This document shows, piece by piece, positions 18,134 to 27,027 of a DNA stretch of 64,000 nt (position 1 is its first letter; the number at the start of each line of letters is the position of its first letter). The stretch is taken from positions 186,001 through 250,000 of the forward strand of contig JANQSO010000007.1 in NCBI GenBank assembly GCA_028284005.1, written 5' to 3'. Origin of the DNA: Flavobacteriaceae bacterium. Its GTDB lineage: Bacteria; Bacteroidota; Bacteroidia; Flavobacteriales; Flavobacteriaceae. A program made the position numbers and the translations under genes. The notes beneath the pieces are model-generated. The model searched no databases. It was not told the DNA's origin and was given only the letters and a program-made list of their open reading frames with translations.

Positions 18134-19419
18134 TAGAGCCTGCCATCAATTTTTTCCTCCGGAAGGAATGATTTAACATCAAATACAACAGATGTGTCCG
18201 CCGTAAAACTATCAACTTTAAAATTAGTGAATTCCGAATGTGCCACAGTTAAAATAACAGCATCATAATTAGTTTTAAGTTTTGAAACTTCAGAAATCAT
18301 ATCTATTCCAAATTCGTGTTCTACCTCATGCGCATTTGCCCACGGATCGTATACATCAACATTGAGATTGTATTTCTTTAACTCTGAAATAACATCAATT
18401 ACTTTACTGTTTCTAATATCCGGACAATTTTCTTTGAAAGTAATTCCCAGAACAAGTACATTTCCGTTCTTAACTTTTGCCTCTTTTTGGATCATTAATT
18501 TCACAACTTCGTGAGCAACATAAGCTCCCATACCGTCGTTCATTCGTCTACCGGCAAGAATGATCTCCGGATTATAGCCTTCTTCCTCTGCTTTCTGTGC
18601 CAAATAGTATGGGTCCACGCCTATGCAGTGCCCTCCAACCAAACCGGGTGTAAATTTTAAAAAATTCCATTTAGTACCTGCTGCTTCCAAAACGGCTTGT
18701 GTGTCGATATCCAATAAACGGAAGATCTTTGATAACTCGTTGACAAAGGCAATATTGATATCCCTTTGTGAATTCTCTATCACCTTAGCAGCTTCAGCAA
18801 CTTTAATGGAAGGTGCCAGATGCGTTCCTGCAGTGATGACCGAAGCATATAAATTATCAATATATTCTGCTGCTTTGGGAGTAGAGCCTGAGGTCACTTT
18901 TAAAATTTTAGTGACTGTATGCTCTTTATCTCCCGGATTGATACGTTCGGGGGAATACCCGGCATAAAAGTCTCCGTTAAATTTCAAACCGGATCGAGCT
19001 TCCAGGATCGGGACACAAATATCTTCGGTCACTCCGGGATATACGGTAGATTCGTAAATAACGATATCCTCCTTTTTAAGGACGCTTCCAACAGTTTCAC
19101 TGGCTTTTACAAGTGGAGTAAGCACTGGTTGGTTGTATTTATTTGTGGGTGTGGGGACAGTCACAATGTATACATTCGCTTCAGCCAATGCCGAAGGGTC
19201 CGCTGTAATTTCAAGTCCAGATGTTTCCGAGGACGCCAATGAATCTTGTAAAAGTTCCGTAGAGATCTCAAGTGTGTGGTCAATCCCACTATTAAGTTCT
19301 TCAACACGTTTTTTATTGATATCGAAACCAATAACTTTATATTTTGGTGCAAATGCGACGGCTAGTGGTAGGCCCACGTATCCTAGGCCAATAATGGCAA
19401 TGGTAGGTTGTTCTTTCAT
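18133..19419 (-). CDS. tviB: UDP-N-acetyl-hexosamine 6-dehydrogenase (TviB/WbpO-like)
   Basis: A 428-residue NAD-dependent nucleotide-sugar dehydrogenase that oxidises C6 of a UDP-HexNAc to a uronic acid in two steps. The Rossmann motif GLGYVGLPLA is at 11-20, YESTVYPGVTED at 122-133, YSPERINPGD at 155-164, and the catalytic cysteine is Cys265 in VGGHCIGVDPYYL. Length and motifs match the UDP-ManNAcA/UDP-GlcNAcA dehydrogenase group. With the adjoining epimerase it should make an acidic amino sugar for the repeat unit. Confidence 0.9.
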   Translation of the reverse strand: MKEQPTIAIIGLGYVGLPLAVAFAPKYKVIGFDINKKRVEELNSGIDHTLEISTELLQDSLASSETSGLEITADPSALAEANVYIVTVPTPTNKYNQPVLTPLVKASETVGSVLKKEDIVIYESTVYPGVTEDICVPILEARSGLKFNGDFYAGYSPERINPGDKEHTVTKILKVTSGSTPKAAEYIDNLYASVITAGTHLAPSIKVAEAAKVIENSQRDINIAFVNELSKIFRLLDIDTQAVLEAAGTKWNFLKFTPGLVGGHCIGVDPYYLAQKAEEEGYNPEIILAGRRMNDGMGAYVAHEVVKLMIQKEAKVKNGNVLVLGITFKENCPDIRNSKVIDVISELKKYNLNVDVYDPWANAHEVEHEFGIDMISEVSKLKTNYDAVILTVAHSEFTNFKVDSFTADTSVVFDVKSFLPEEKIDGRL

Positions 19420-19445
19420 ATTATTTTCCGCAATAGCGGCAATCT

Positions 19446-20039
19446 TTATTTTTTAAATATTGAAGCAAATAAATAGTATATATCTTTTCGTAAACTCCAG
19501 TTTCTAATATATGTTTTGTTCATCTCAACTTTATCCGGCCAAATTACCTGGTCATTATATTCTTTTGGATCTGGCTGTTGCAACAACAATGCATCTTCAT
19601 TCTTGTATTTTAAAGTTGCCGGCCCTGTAATTCCCGGGCGTATAGACAAAATTATACGGTCATCTCCTTGTAACTTATCTGCATAACCGGGTACATCCGG
19701 CCTCGGCCCCACCCAACTCATATTACCTATCAATACATTGAATATTTGCGGCAATTCATCTAATTTGGTCCTGCGGATCCAGCTACCAAACTTGGTTTCA
19801 CTTTGATGTATCTGTATGGCATCTTCATGATGTATTCCTTTTAAAGAACGTATTTTATACAGAGCGAAAGGTTTTCCGTATCTACCTATACGCTGTTGTA
19901 CGAACAAGCCATTTTTAGATGTACTAAAAGTCGCTATTATTAACAGCAAAAATAAGGGAATTATAGCAAACGGAAGTACAAGTATCGAAATAGATATATC
20001 AAAAATGCGTTTTAATGCAAGTTGTTGTCTTGTGAGCAT
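19446..20039 (-). CDS. Undecaprenyl-phosphate sugar-1-phosphate transferase (PglC-like)
   Basis: A 197-residue monotopic phosphoglycosyl transferase that starts repeat-unit synthesis by putting a sugar phosphate on undecaprenyl phosphate. It has the membrane re-entrant helix KRIFDISISILVLPF (10-24), then RIGRYGKPFALYKIRSLKG, the catalytic-domain motif RTKLDELPQIFNVLIGNMSWVGPRPD, and RPGITGP. It lacks the four-helix N-terminal bundle of WcaJ/WbaP, so it is the small PglC form. The usual YKFRSM is here YKIRSL. It lies 32 bases after the autokinase gene. Confidence 0.9.
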   Translation of the reverse strand: MLTRQQLALKRIFDISISILVLPFAIIPLFLLLIIATFSTSKNGLFVQQRIGRYGKPFALYKIRSLKGIHHEDAIQIHQSETKFGSWIRRTKLDELPQIFNVLIGNMSWVGPRPDVPGYADKLQGDDRIILSIRPGITGPATLKYKNEDALLLQQPDPKEYNDQVIWPDKVEMNKTYIRNWSLRKDIYYLFASIFKK

Positions 20040-20071
20040 ATAATTTAAGATCGTCTTTCAAAATAGCGATC

Positions 20072-22546
20072 CTATCTTTTCTTCTTTCTAAAAAAACTTT
20101 TGAGTTTTTTCATTAATGTAGGTTTTCTATCATCTTCATGATAACCATTTCCGTAGTTACCGTAGCCATATCCGTAACCATAACCATAGCCATAGCCATA
20201 CCCGTAACCATAGCCGTATTTTGCTTTATCTTCAAAGAAGTTAAGGACAAAACTAATATTTGTTACCTCCCCTGTTTTATATTTCTCATTAATAAATGCA
20301 AACATGCCCTTCTTTGTATAGTTTTGACGTACCATATAAATAGTAGCATCTGCAAATTTTGACAACTCCAAAGAATCTGAAACCAGCCCCAATGGCGGCG
20401 AATCGAGTATAATGTACTCATACTCATTTTTCAATTTTTCGATAAGTTCTTCCATGCGTTCACTCATCAATAATTCTGAAGGATTTGGAGGAATGGGCCC
20501 GGAAGTAATAATGTCTAGGTGTTCTACCTGGGTTTTTTGAATGACATCTTCCAGAGATGAATCGTCAATTAGATAATTCACAACCCCTTTGGAGTTATCA
20601 ATATTGAAATCTCCAAAGATCTTAGGCTTTCTAAGGTCAAGCCCAACCAATATCGTTTTCTTTTCACTCAACGCAAAAACCGAGGCGATATTTATTGAAC
20701 AAAAAGTTTTCCCTTCACCACTAACCGAAGATGTTATTAGTACCGTTTTAGCACCGGATATTCCCTGTTTTTTATAAATGAACTGCAAACTGGAACGCAA
20801 CGCCCTAAAAGACTCGGCAATGGCAGATTTAGGCTTATCAAGTACTGCAAGATTATTATTTAGACGGCTTTTGCCTATTACACCAAGAATAGGGATCTTT
20901 GAAAGCCTTTCAATATCCTTGGCGCCATGTATTTTAGTATCAAAAAATACACGAAGAAAAGTGATTACAAAAGGAATGATAAACCCAAAGAATCCAGCAA
21001 GTAAATAATTTAATTGCGTGTTTGGTCCAACTCTACCTCCACCCGTATCTTTGGCAGAATCTATTACCAGTACATCGCTTACGTTTGCAGCTTTTACCAA
21101 ACCGGCTTCACTGCGTTTTGCCAGAAACAGATTATAGCTTGCATCACTAAGCTTGTATCTCCTTTCAATCTTTAAAAGCTCTTGCTGTTCTTTTGGGAGC
21201 TTTCGTATCTCCCCTTCATACCTACCAATATCTCTATTAATAGATATAAGTTCTTGTTGCTTCAATTTTTTTGAAGAGTCTATATTTTCAAGTAACACTC
21301 TTTTTACAGCATCAATTTGACGGTCAATATCTGCAAAAACAGGCGCTCCTTCTTTATAGGAATATTGCAGTTTGTTGCGCTGTTCTGCAAGCGCAACAAT
21401 ACGCCCAACACCGGAAACAATACTACTCTCTGAAATTCCTGCTACCGAAGGAGCCGGAACTTCTCTATAATCTGACCTGCTTACCAGGTAATCTTCCAGA
21501 ACATTATAGTAATTGACCTCTCTATTGACTCCCTCTTTACGTAAATCCAGTCCATTGAGCTTATCATTGATCTCTTTTCCCTCTACATTCAGGTCGAAAA
21601 TGGAGTTTTCGTTTTTAAAATTATTGAGTTCGTCCTCAACGTCAATAAGTTCTTTGGATTTTACCGTAAGGCTGCTGTCTATAAACCGTATGGTCTTGGT
21701 GGCAAATAAGTTCTTTCGCTCCAATGCATTATCACTTAATACATTAACCGAAGTATTAAGATAGTCTACCAATTTTGCCTTATTACTACCTATTAAAGCG
21801 AGCCTGAGTACTGAAGAGCCTTTGGACTCTGGTTGAACACTAATATTCAGAAAACGTTTTACACTGCTGTCAAAATTTATAAAATTGATATAAAAAACCT
21901 TCCCCGGAACCGCTTTTAAATCTGGATTGGGAGCAAATATGGCACTAAAAAAAGGATGGTTAATTTTATCTCCAAATTTGTATTCTCTTTCAAACTCCTG
22001 TTCTTCCACAAAAAGCTTGCTTCGTTCTTTTGTTGAAAAATTTTGAAGGCTCACATTTCCTCCGGTAAAAGACGTGCTAAGGGAAAAAGTAACAGAATCT
22101 TTGAAGACAACACGAAATTCTTTTCCCAAAATTTGAGCTTTGGAAGTATCTACTTCAACAAAGAATGGAGTATGGCCATACGCATCCACTTTTTGGTATT
22201 CTCCATCTGTCTTGTAGTCCAGATAGTATTGTAAGCGTTCCACCACCTGTTCATTATGGGAACGGGACCTAAGCATAATAATGGCTGTATTCACCTTATC
22301 TGTAGTACCGCCCCAATTAAAGGTCAAACTGGTATTCGTTGTAAAAAAAGGATTTTGATCGTCTTTTACAGAAATTGTATTTTCCATCCTGTAAACAGGC
22401 AGTTTACGTACATTTTTATAATAGGCGATCCCAAAGGCTATTCCCAAAGAAATAATAAACAAAGGCCAATAACTTAGCAGTTTAAAGAGAAACCCTTTAA
22501 AATCAAAGGTCGAATGGACTTCATTTATTTCAAATTCTTCGTTCAT
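20072..22546 (-). CDS. wzc: Polysaccharide biosynthesis tyrosine autokinase (Wzc-like, fused co-polymerase and kinase)
   Basis: An 824-residue inner-membrane protein. Helix 1 is about residues 27-43, a long periplasmic Wzz-like region with coiled coils (about 270-450) follows, then a GNVR-type segment PKEQQELLKIERRYKLSDASYN (interrupted here for length) before helix 2 (about 511-532). The cytoplasmic bacterial tyrosine kinase has Walker A SSVSGEGKT (606-614), A' LVGLDLRKP (633-641) and B YIILDSPP (711-718). The C-terminus has ten Tyr-Gly pairs at 777-796 and two more tyrosines, the presumed autophosphorylation cluster, then a basic end. It controls chain length and export with the Wza-like protein encoded immediately upstream. 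Confidence 0.92.
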   Translation of the reverse strand: MNEEFEINEVHSTFDFKGFLFKLLSYWPLFIISLGIAFGIAYYKNVRKLPVYRMENTISVKDDQNPFFTTNTSLTFNWGGTTDKVNTAIIMLRSRSHNEQVVERLQYYLDYKTDGEYQKVDAYGHTPFFVEVDTSKAQILGKEFRVVFKDSVTFSLSTSFTGGNVSLQNFSTKERSKLFVEEQEFEREYKFGDKINHPFFSAIFAPNPDLKAVPGKVFYINFINFDSSVKRFLNISVQPESKGSSVLRLALIGSNKAKLVDYLNTSVNVLSDNALERKNLFATKTIRFIDSSLTVKSKELIDVEDELNNFKNENSIFDLNVEGKEINDKLNGLDLRKEGVNREVNYYNVLEDYLVSRSDYREVPAPSVAGISESSIVSGVGRIVALAEQRNKLQYSYKEGAPVFADIDRQIDAVKRVLLENIDSSKKLKQQELISINRDIGRYEGEIRKLPKEQQELLKIERRYKLSDASYNLFLAKRSEAGLVKAANVSDVLVIDSAKDTGGGRVGPNTQLNYLLAGFFGFIIPFVITFLRVFFDTKIHGAKDIERLSKIPILGVIGKSRLNNNLAVLDKPKSAIAESFRALRSSLQFIYKKQGISGAKTVLITSSVSGEGKTFCSINIASVFALSEKKTILVGLDLRKPKIFGDFNIDNSKGVVNYLIDDSSLEDVIQKTQVEHLDIITSGPIPPNPSELLMSERMEELIEKLKNEYEYIILDSPPLGLVSDSLELSKFADATIYMVRQNYTKKGMFAFINEKYKTGEVTNISFVLNFFEDKAKYGYGYGYGYGYGYGYGYGYGNYGNGYHEDDRKPTLMKKLKSFFRKKKR
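20159..20218 (-). repeat. (Tyr-Gly)10 coding repeat in the kinase tail
   Basis: Sixty bases encode ten consecutive Tyr-Gly pairs. The 6-base unit is imperfect, with both tyrosine codons and several glycine codons mixed, so selection on the protein rather than recent slippage seems to maintain it. Tyrosine clusters at this position are phosphorylated in characterised Wzc-type kinases. Confidence 0.9.
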
Positions 22547-23341
22547 CTATAGTCTAATAAATAATAATATGGTAGTGGTCAATGCAGTTATGACGGTCAA
22601 TATGGTAGTGAACGATTGTAATCCTGTAGTACCGGTACCAATGGACTTTTGAGGTAGTGGATTTATCAGGATCAGATCATTGGGTTGTATATAGTAATAA
22701 GGAGAATTCATAGCGTCTATGGTAGTTAGATCGATATGATGCACTTTTTGTCCTAAAGGATATTGCCTGATTATTACCACATTCTTACGGTCTCCCGTAA
22801 CTCTAATATCTCCACTATTGGCAATTGCCTCCATAATGCTTACCTGGTCCCTGTATATGATCTGGGAGCCGGGAGAGCCAATTTCACCATTAATTGTATA
22901 CCGTATTCCTGCCAGTTTTACTGTAACAAATATGTTTGCCTCCGCCTTAAAATAATCTTTTAGCAGTCTTTTTTCTATGTCCTGTCGCACTTCCTCTACC
23001 GTAAGTCCCAAAACAGCTATTTCACCTAAACTGGGAATACGAATATTTCCGTGTGGGTCCACTACAAAACCGTCATAATACAGTTTTTCTTCACCGGTTG
23101 CATTTGGATTGGCATCATTAATAGGGTTAAATATTCCCACTGTTTCCTGATCCAGTGCTTTTACCCGAATACTAAGCAGGTCGTTTACCTGTAATCGATA
23201 TGGCTCCTGCATTTTCCTTATTGGGATAATACTATCCACTTTGGCAGGGTCTTCCTGCAAATACGTAAGTTGCTCTGTCGAAATACATGAAGAAAAACAA
23301 ACTGTAATGATTAAAAAGAGTATCAGTAAAGTAGATCTCAT
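22547..23341 (-). CDS. wza: Polysaccharide export outer-membrane lipoprotein (Wza/BexD-like)
   Basis: A 264-residue lipoprotein. The signal peptide ends at a lipobox with Cys19 (CFSSC). A polysaccharide-export domain (EPYRLQVNDLLSIRVKALDQE) is followed by GNIRIPSLGEIAVLGLTVEEV and one SLBB-type domain (ANIFVTVKLAGIRYTINGEIGSPG split around 145-165), and the C-terminus is hydrophobic (TILTVITALTTTILLFIRL), the form common in Bacteroidota. It forms the outer-membrane exit channel of the glycan. It is the first gene of the locus; the kinase gene follows with no spacer. Confidence 0.9.
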   Translation of the reverse strand: MRSTLLILFLIITVCFSSCISTEQLTYLQEDPAKVDSIIPIRKMQEPYRLQVNDLLSIRVKALDQETVGIFNPINDANPNATGEEKLYYDGFVVDPHGNIRIPSLGEIAVLGLTVEEVRQDIEKRLLKDYFKAEANIFVTVKLAGIRYTINGEIGSPGSQIIYRDQVSIMEAIANSGDIRVTGDRKNVVIIRQYPLGQKVHHIDLTTIDAMNSPYYYIQPNDLILINPLPQKSIGTGTTGLQSFTTILTVITALTTTILLFIRL

Positions 23342-23363
23342 AAAAGGCAGGGTTGTTATTGAA

Positions 23364-23371
23364 CAAATATA
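23364..23371 (-). promoter_or_regulatory. Probable promoter -7 box of the polysaccharide locus
   Basis: On the minus strand the sequence reads TATATTTG, an exact match to the Bacteroidota -7 consensus TAnnTTTG. It would give a transcript starting about 15 bases before the export lipoprotein start codon. No clear TTG is found at the usual -33 distance, so the upstream element is weak or absent. Confidence 0.5.
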
Positions 23372-23446
23372 ACGTAACCAAATTAATAATAAAACATATT
23401 TTACTCTAAGTGGTTAAAATCTCTTTATTTTGCAAAAAAAGTAAGT

Positions 23447-25318
23447 GTGAACTATCTGTCTGTTGAAAACATTTCAAAATCATATGGAGAACGTGTTCTG
23501 TTTCAAAACATTTCCTTTGGAATCAATGCAGGGCAAAAGATAGGTTTTGTTGCTAAAAACGGAACCGGAAAAACATCCTTACTCAATATTCTTTCCGGTG
23601 ATGACACTCCGGACGAAGGCGAAGTTGTATATCGTAAGAATTTAAAAGTTTCCTTTCTTTCTCAGGAACCAGGCCTTAGTGGTTCTCTTACTGTAGAGGA
23701 AACTATTTTTACTTCGGACAATCCCATTCTGAAGATCATTTCAGATTATGAAAAAGCGATCGAGAATCCTAACGATTCAGAAGCATACCAGGCAGCATTC
23801 GATAAAATGGATGCTCACAATGCATGGGATTTTGAAACTCGCTACAAACAGATCCTTTTTAAACTGAAACTGGAAGACCTTACCCAAAAGGTTTCAAACC
23901 TTAGCGGAGGGCAAAAAAAACGCCTGGCGCTTGCCAATGCACTTCTTACCCAACCGGATCTGCTTGTCATGGATGAGCCTACCAACCATTTGGACCTGGA
24001 GATGATCGAATGGCTGGAAAACCTATTCGCTAAAGAAAATATAACGCTGTTCATGGTAACTCATGACCGCTATTTTCTGGAGCGGGTATGTAGTGAAATT
24101 GTAGAACTGGACGAAGGAAACTTATACAGCTATAAAGGGAACTATAGCTATTACCTGGAAAAAAGGGATGCGCGTATTGAGAACCAGGCTTCCGAAACTG
24201 CTAAAGCAAAGCAACTTTACAAAAAAGAGCTGGAATGGATGCGCCGTCAACCCAAGGCACGAACCACTAAAAGTAAATCCAGGATCGATGACTTTCATGA
24301 AATAAAATCGAAAGCACATCAAAGGCGAAATGACCATGAGGTCCAGCTTGAGCTAAACATGGAACGTTTAGGCACCAAAGTGGTCGAGTTACATAATATT
24401 TCAATATCGTTTGACGGGAAGCAGTTACTTAACAAATTTGATTATAATTTCCTAAGAGGTGAACGCGTAGGGATCATTGGCAAGAATGGAACAGGGAAGT
24501 CTACCCTATTGAATATCATTACCGGAAATATAAAACCCGATTCCGGAAAAGTAGTTATTGGAGATACCGTAAAATTTGGATATTATACACAAAAGGGAAT
24601 TCACATAAAAGAAGGCCAGAAAGTAATTGATGTCGTAAGGGAATTTGGAGATTATATTCCTTTAAAAAAAGGAAGGCAGATCTCTGCACAACAATTGTTG
24701 GAACGCTTTTTATTTGACCGGAAAAAACAATACGATTTTGTAGAAAAATTAAGTGGTGGAGAACGCAAACGTTTATATCTATGTACTGTACTTATTAAAA
24801 ACCCTAACTTCTTAATTCTTGATGAACCTACTAACGATCTCGATATAGTAACATTAAATGTACTGGAAAACTTCTTGTTAGATTTTCCCGGTTGTTTGGT
24901 AGTGGTTTCCCACGACCGTTATTTTATGGATAAGATTGTAGATCACTTGTTTGTGTTTCAAGGAGAAGGAAATATTGAGGACTTTCCGGGGAATTATTCC
25001 GATTTCAGAGCTTATGAAGACAGTAATCTTGCCGAAAAACGCTCTGAAAGCTCTTCTGAAACCAAATCCAGGAATAGCTGGAAGACCGATAGTGATAAAG
25101 CCAAGCTTAGTTACAATGAGCAAAAAGAATATCAAAAGTTAGAAAAAGAAATAGTCAAACTGGAATCTGAAAAAGAGACCCTTCAAAATAAATTTGCAAC
25201 TGAAGACTGGAATGGTGAAGAAATTGATAAACAGTCCAGAAAACTACAAGAACTAATTGATACCATAGAAAGTAAAACCGAAAGATGGTTTGAGCTTTCT
25301 GCAAAACTGGAATCATGA
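23447..25318 (+). CDS. ABC-F family ATP-binding protein (Uup-like)
   Basis: A 623-residue soluble protein with two ABC domains and no membrane segments. Domain 1 has KNGTGKTSL (Walker A), LSGGQKKRLALANALL and DEPTNHLD; domain 2 has GKNGTGKSTLL, LSGGERKRLYL and DEPTNDLD. The linker between them is basic and helical (KELEWMRRQPKARTTKSKS) and the last 90 residues form a charged coiled coil, as in Uup. ABC-F proteins act on ribosomes or nucleic acids rather than in transport. The start is a GTG; it is the only start that keeps the complete first ABC strand. It is divergent from the polysaccharide locus. Confidence 0.9.
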   Translation: MNYLSVENISKSYGERVLFQNISFGINAGQKIGFVAKNGTGKTSLLNILSGDDTPDEGEVVYRKNLKVSFLSQEPGLSGSLTVEETIFTSDNPILKIISDYEKAIENPNDSEAYQAAFDKMDAHNAWDFETRYKQILFKLKLEDLTQKVSNLSGGQKKRLALANALLTQPDLLVMDEPTNHLDLEMIEWLENLFAKENITLFMVTHDRYFLERVCSEIVELDEGNLYSYKGNYSYYLEKRDARIENQASETAKAKQLYKKELEWMRRQPKARTTKSKSRIDDFHEIKSKAHQRRNDHEVQLELNMERLGTKVVELHNISISFDGKQLLNKFDYNFLRGERVGIIGKNGTGKSTLLNIITGNIKPDSGKVVIGDTVKFGYYTQKGIHIKEGQKVIDVVREFGDYIPLKKGRQISAQQLLERFLFDRKKQYDFVEKLSGGERKRLYLCTVLIKNPNFLILDEPTNDLDIVTLNVLENFLLDFPGCLVVVSHDRYFMDKIVDHLFVFQGEGNIEDFPGNYSDFRAYEDSNLAEKRSESSSETKSRNSWKTDSDKAKLSYNEQKEYQKLEKEIVKLESEKETLQNKFATEDWNGEEIDKQSRKLQELIDTIESKTERWFELSAKLES

Positions 25319-26088
25319 TCTATCAAATAAGGTCATATCTCAACTTCCTTAAAAGATCTACCAATCAACATGGAGTACATTCTCCTTTTGTATATGATCT
25401 GGTAACCCGGTGTTTTTACGATACAACAAATTACCATGAATACACCATACTGAAAGATTTCAGAAAAGAACTTCTCCATTCTTCCAAACACATTGAGGTA
25501 ACAGACTTCGGGCAGGGTTCCCGGGTTTTTAGATCCAACAAAAGAAAAGTAGCTGCCATTGCAAAAAACGCAGGAATTTCTCCTAAAAGGCAACAATTAC
25601 TGTTTAGGTTGGCCAAATATCTAAGTACTCAAAAAGTATTGGAGTTGGGAACCTCTGTAGGCCTCGCAACAGCGGCAATATCTTTAGGGAATCCTTCCTC
25701 AAAGGTTATAACTGTTGAAGGCTGCCCAAATACTGCAGAGGTTGCAAGGCATTATTTTGATCTTTTTCAATTAGATAACATCCGGCAATACATCACTTCC
25801 TTCGAAAAGTATTTTTCAGAAAATCCCTCAGAAGATTATGATTTGGTTTATATAGATGGGAACCATAATAAGGAAAGTACGCTTCAATATTTCAGGAGCT
25901 TGCTGAAAAATGCTACAAATGATTCTGTATTTATATTCGATGACATCTATTGGAGTAAAAAAATGACCGAGGCCTGGCAGGAAATTATTCGGCATCCAAA
26001 AGTAACTGTTAGTATTGATTCTTTTTATTGGGGGTTGGTATTTTTCAGAAAAGAACAGCAAAAAGAACATTTTACCATTCGTATGTAA
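25315..26088 (+). CDS. Class I SAM-dependent methyltransferase (O-methyltransferase-like)
   Basis: A 257-residue methyltransferase with motif I LELGTSVGLATA (109-120), the acidic strand end VITVEGCPNTAE and the YDLVYIDGNHNKEST segment, resembling catechol-type O-methyltransferases. The N-terminal QIRSYLNFLKRSTNQHGVHSPFVYDL is a conserved flavobacterial feature. The start overlaps the ABC-F stop in an ATGA arrangement, so the two are translationally coupled. Substrate unknown. Confidence 0.8.
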   Translation: MIYQIRSYLNFLKRSTNQHGVHSPFVYDLVTRCFYDTTNYHEYTILKDFRKELLHSSKHIEVTDFGQGSRVFRSNKRKVAAIAKNAGISPKRQQLLFRLAKYLSTQKVLELGTSVGLATAAISLGNPSSKVITVEGCPNTAEVARHYFDLFQLDNIRQYITSFEKYFSENPSEDYDLVYIDGNHNKESTLQYFRSLLKNATNDSVFIFDDIYWSKKMTEAWQEIIRHPKVTVSIDSFYWGLVFFRKEQQKEHFTIRM

Positions 26089-26160
26089 CATCATAGCTCC
26101 CCCTGCGTCTTATGGTAAAAATAGTATCTTGCAAAAGATTTAAAACCGACCGTTCCAGCT

Positions 26161-26847
26161 ATGAGTTTAGTCATAAAAATTAGAAATATTATAAGAGATT
26201 TCCCTTTAGGACAAGAAATAGTCAAAGTTTTAAAAGGTATCGACCTGGACATAGAACGTGGTGAATATGTCGCTTTAATGGGACCTTCGGGATCCGGAAA
26301 ATCTACTTTAATGAACCTCCTGGGGTGTTTGGATACTCCAACAGCAGGAACGTACGAATTAAACGGAAGTGATGTAAGTAATATGAGCGATGATGAACTT
26401 GCAGAAATACGAAACAAAGAAATTGGTTTTGTATTTCAAACATTTAACCTCTTACCCCGTACCACAGCATTGGAGAATGTCGCCCTGCCTATGGTTTATG
26501 CAGGTTCTTCAAAATCTCAACGCATTAAACGTGCAGAAGAAGTGTTGGACAATGTAGGGTTATCCGATCGTATGGACCACAAACCCAATCAGCTTTCCGG
26601 GGGACAACGCCAGCGGGTTGCTGTTGGAAGGGCCCTGGTCAATAAACCTTCTATTATTCTGGCAGATGAACCAACGGGGAACCTTGACTCCAAAACCTCA
26701 CTTGAAATCATGAACCTGTTTGACGACATCCATGCTGCCGGAAATACTGTTATCATTGTTACCCACGAAGAAGAAGTTGCGCAACATGCACATAGAGTGA
26801 TAAGGCTCCGTGACGGAATGGTAGAGAGTGATACTCGCCTAAAATAA
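26161..26847 (+). CDS. ABC transporter ATP-binding protein, LolD/MacB family
   Basis: A 228-residue ATPase of the LolD/MacB/FtsE class: Walker [10 protein letters not shown] (41-49), Q-loop in [11 protein letters not shown], signature LSGGQRQR (145-152), Walker [13 protein letters not shown] and the switch region [11 protein letters not shown]. These ATPases drive mechanotransmission permeases that move lipoproteins, antibiotics or peptides. No cognate MacB/LolC-like permease is adjacent; the next genes encode a 55-residue membrane protein and a cobalamin adenosyltransferase. The permease may lie elsewhere. Confidence 0.88.
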   Translation: MSLVIKIRNIIRDFPLGQEIVKVLKGIDLDIERGEYVALMGPSGSGKSTLMNLLGCLDTPTAGTYELNGSDVSNMSDDELAEIRNKEIGFVFQTFNLLPRTTALENVALPMVYAGSSKSQRIKRAEEVLDNVGLSDRMDHKPNQLSGGQRQRVAVGRALVNKPSIILADEPTGNLDSKTSLEIMNLFDDIHAAGNTVIIVTHEEEVAQHAHRVIRLRDGMVESDTRLK

Positions 26848-26859
26848 GTATCTTTGGAT

Positions 26860-27027
26860 ATGGATTTCTTAGATTTTTCAAACCCGGTTATTCTGGTAGT
26901 TGGAGTAATTTTGTTATTGCTGTTGTTATATTTTTGGAACAGGCACAATACAAAGACAATGCGCAAGAGAAGGTCTCGAAGTTTCCGTAGCAATTACTAC
27001 CAAAAAAAAGAAAGAAGCAGAAAATGA
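26860..27027 (+). CDS. Small single-pass membrane protein (55 residues)
   Basis: A short open frame begins 12 bases after the ABC ATPase stop and ends in an ATGA overlap with the cobalamin adenosyltransferase gene. It encodes MDFLDFSNP, one membrane helix (VILVVGVILLLLLYFW) and a basic tail rich in arginine and lysine (KTMRKRRSRSFRSNYYQKK). The tight coupling on both sides and the classic helix-plus-positive-charge topology support a real gene. No known family is recognised. It might assist the neighbouring ATPase, but that is a guess. Confidence 0.65.
   Translation: MDFLDFSNPVILVVGVILLLLLLYFWNRHNTKTMRKRRSRSFRSNYYQKKERSRK

Noticed and set aside
20138-20362. Plus-strand open frame rich in Ile, Thr and Val opposite the kinase tail
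   Set aside because: It is the antisense reading of the Tyr-Gly repeat and conserved kinase codons, with no independent support.
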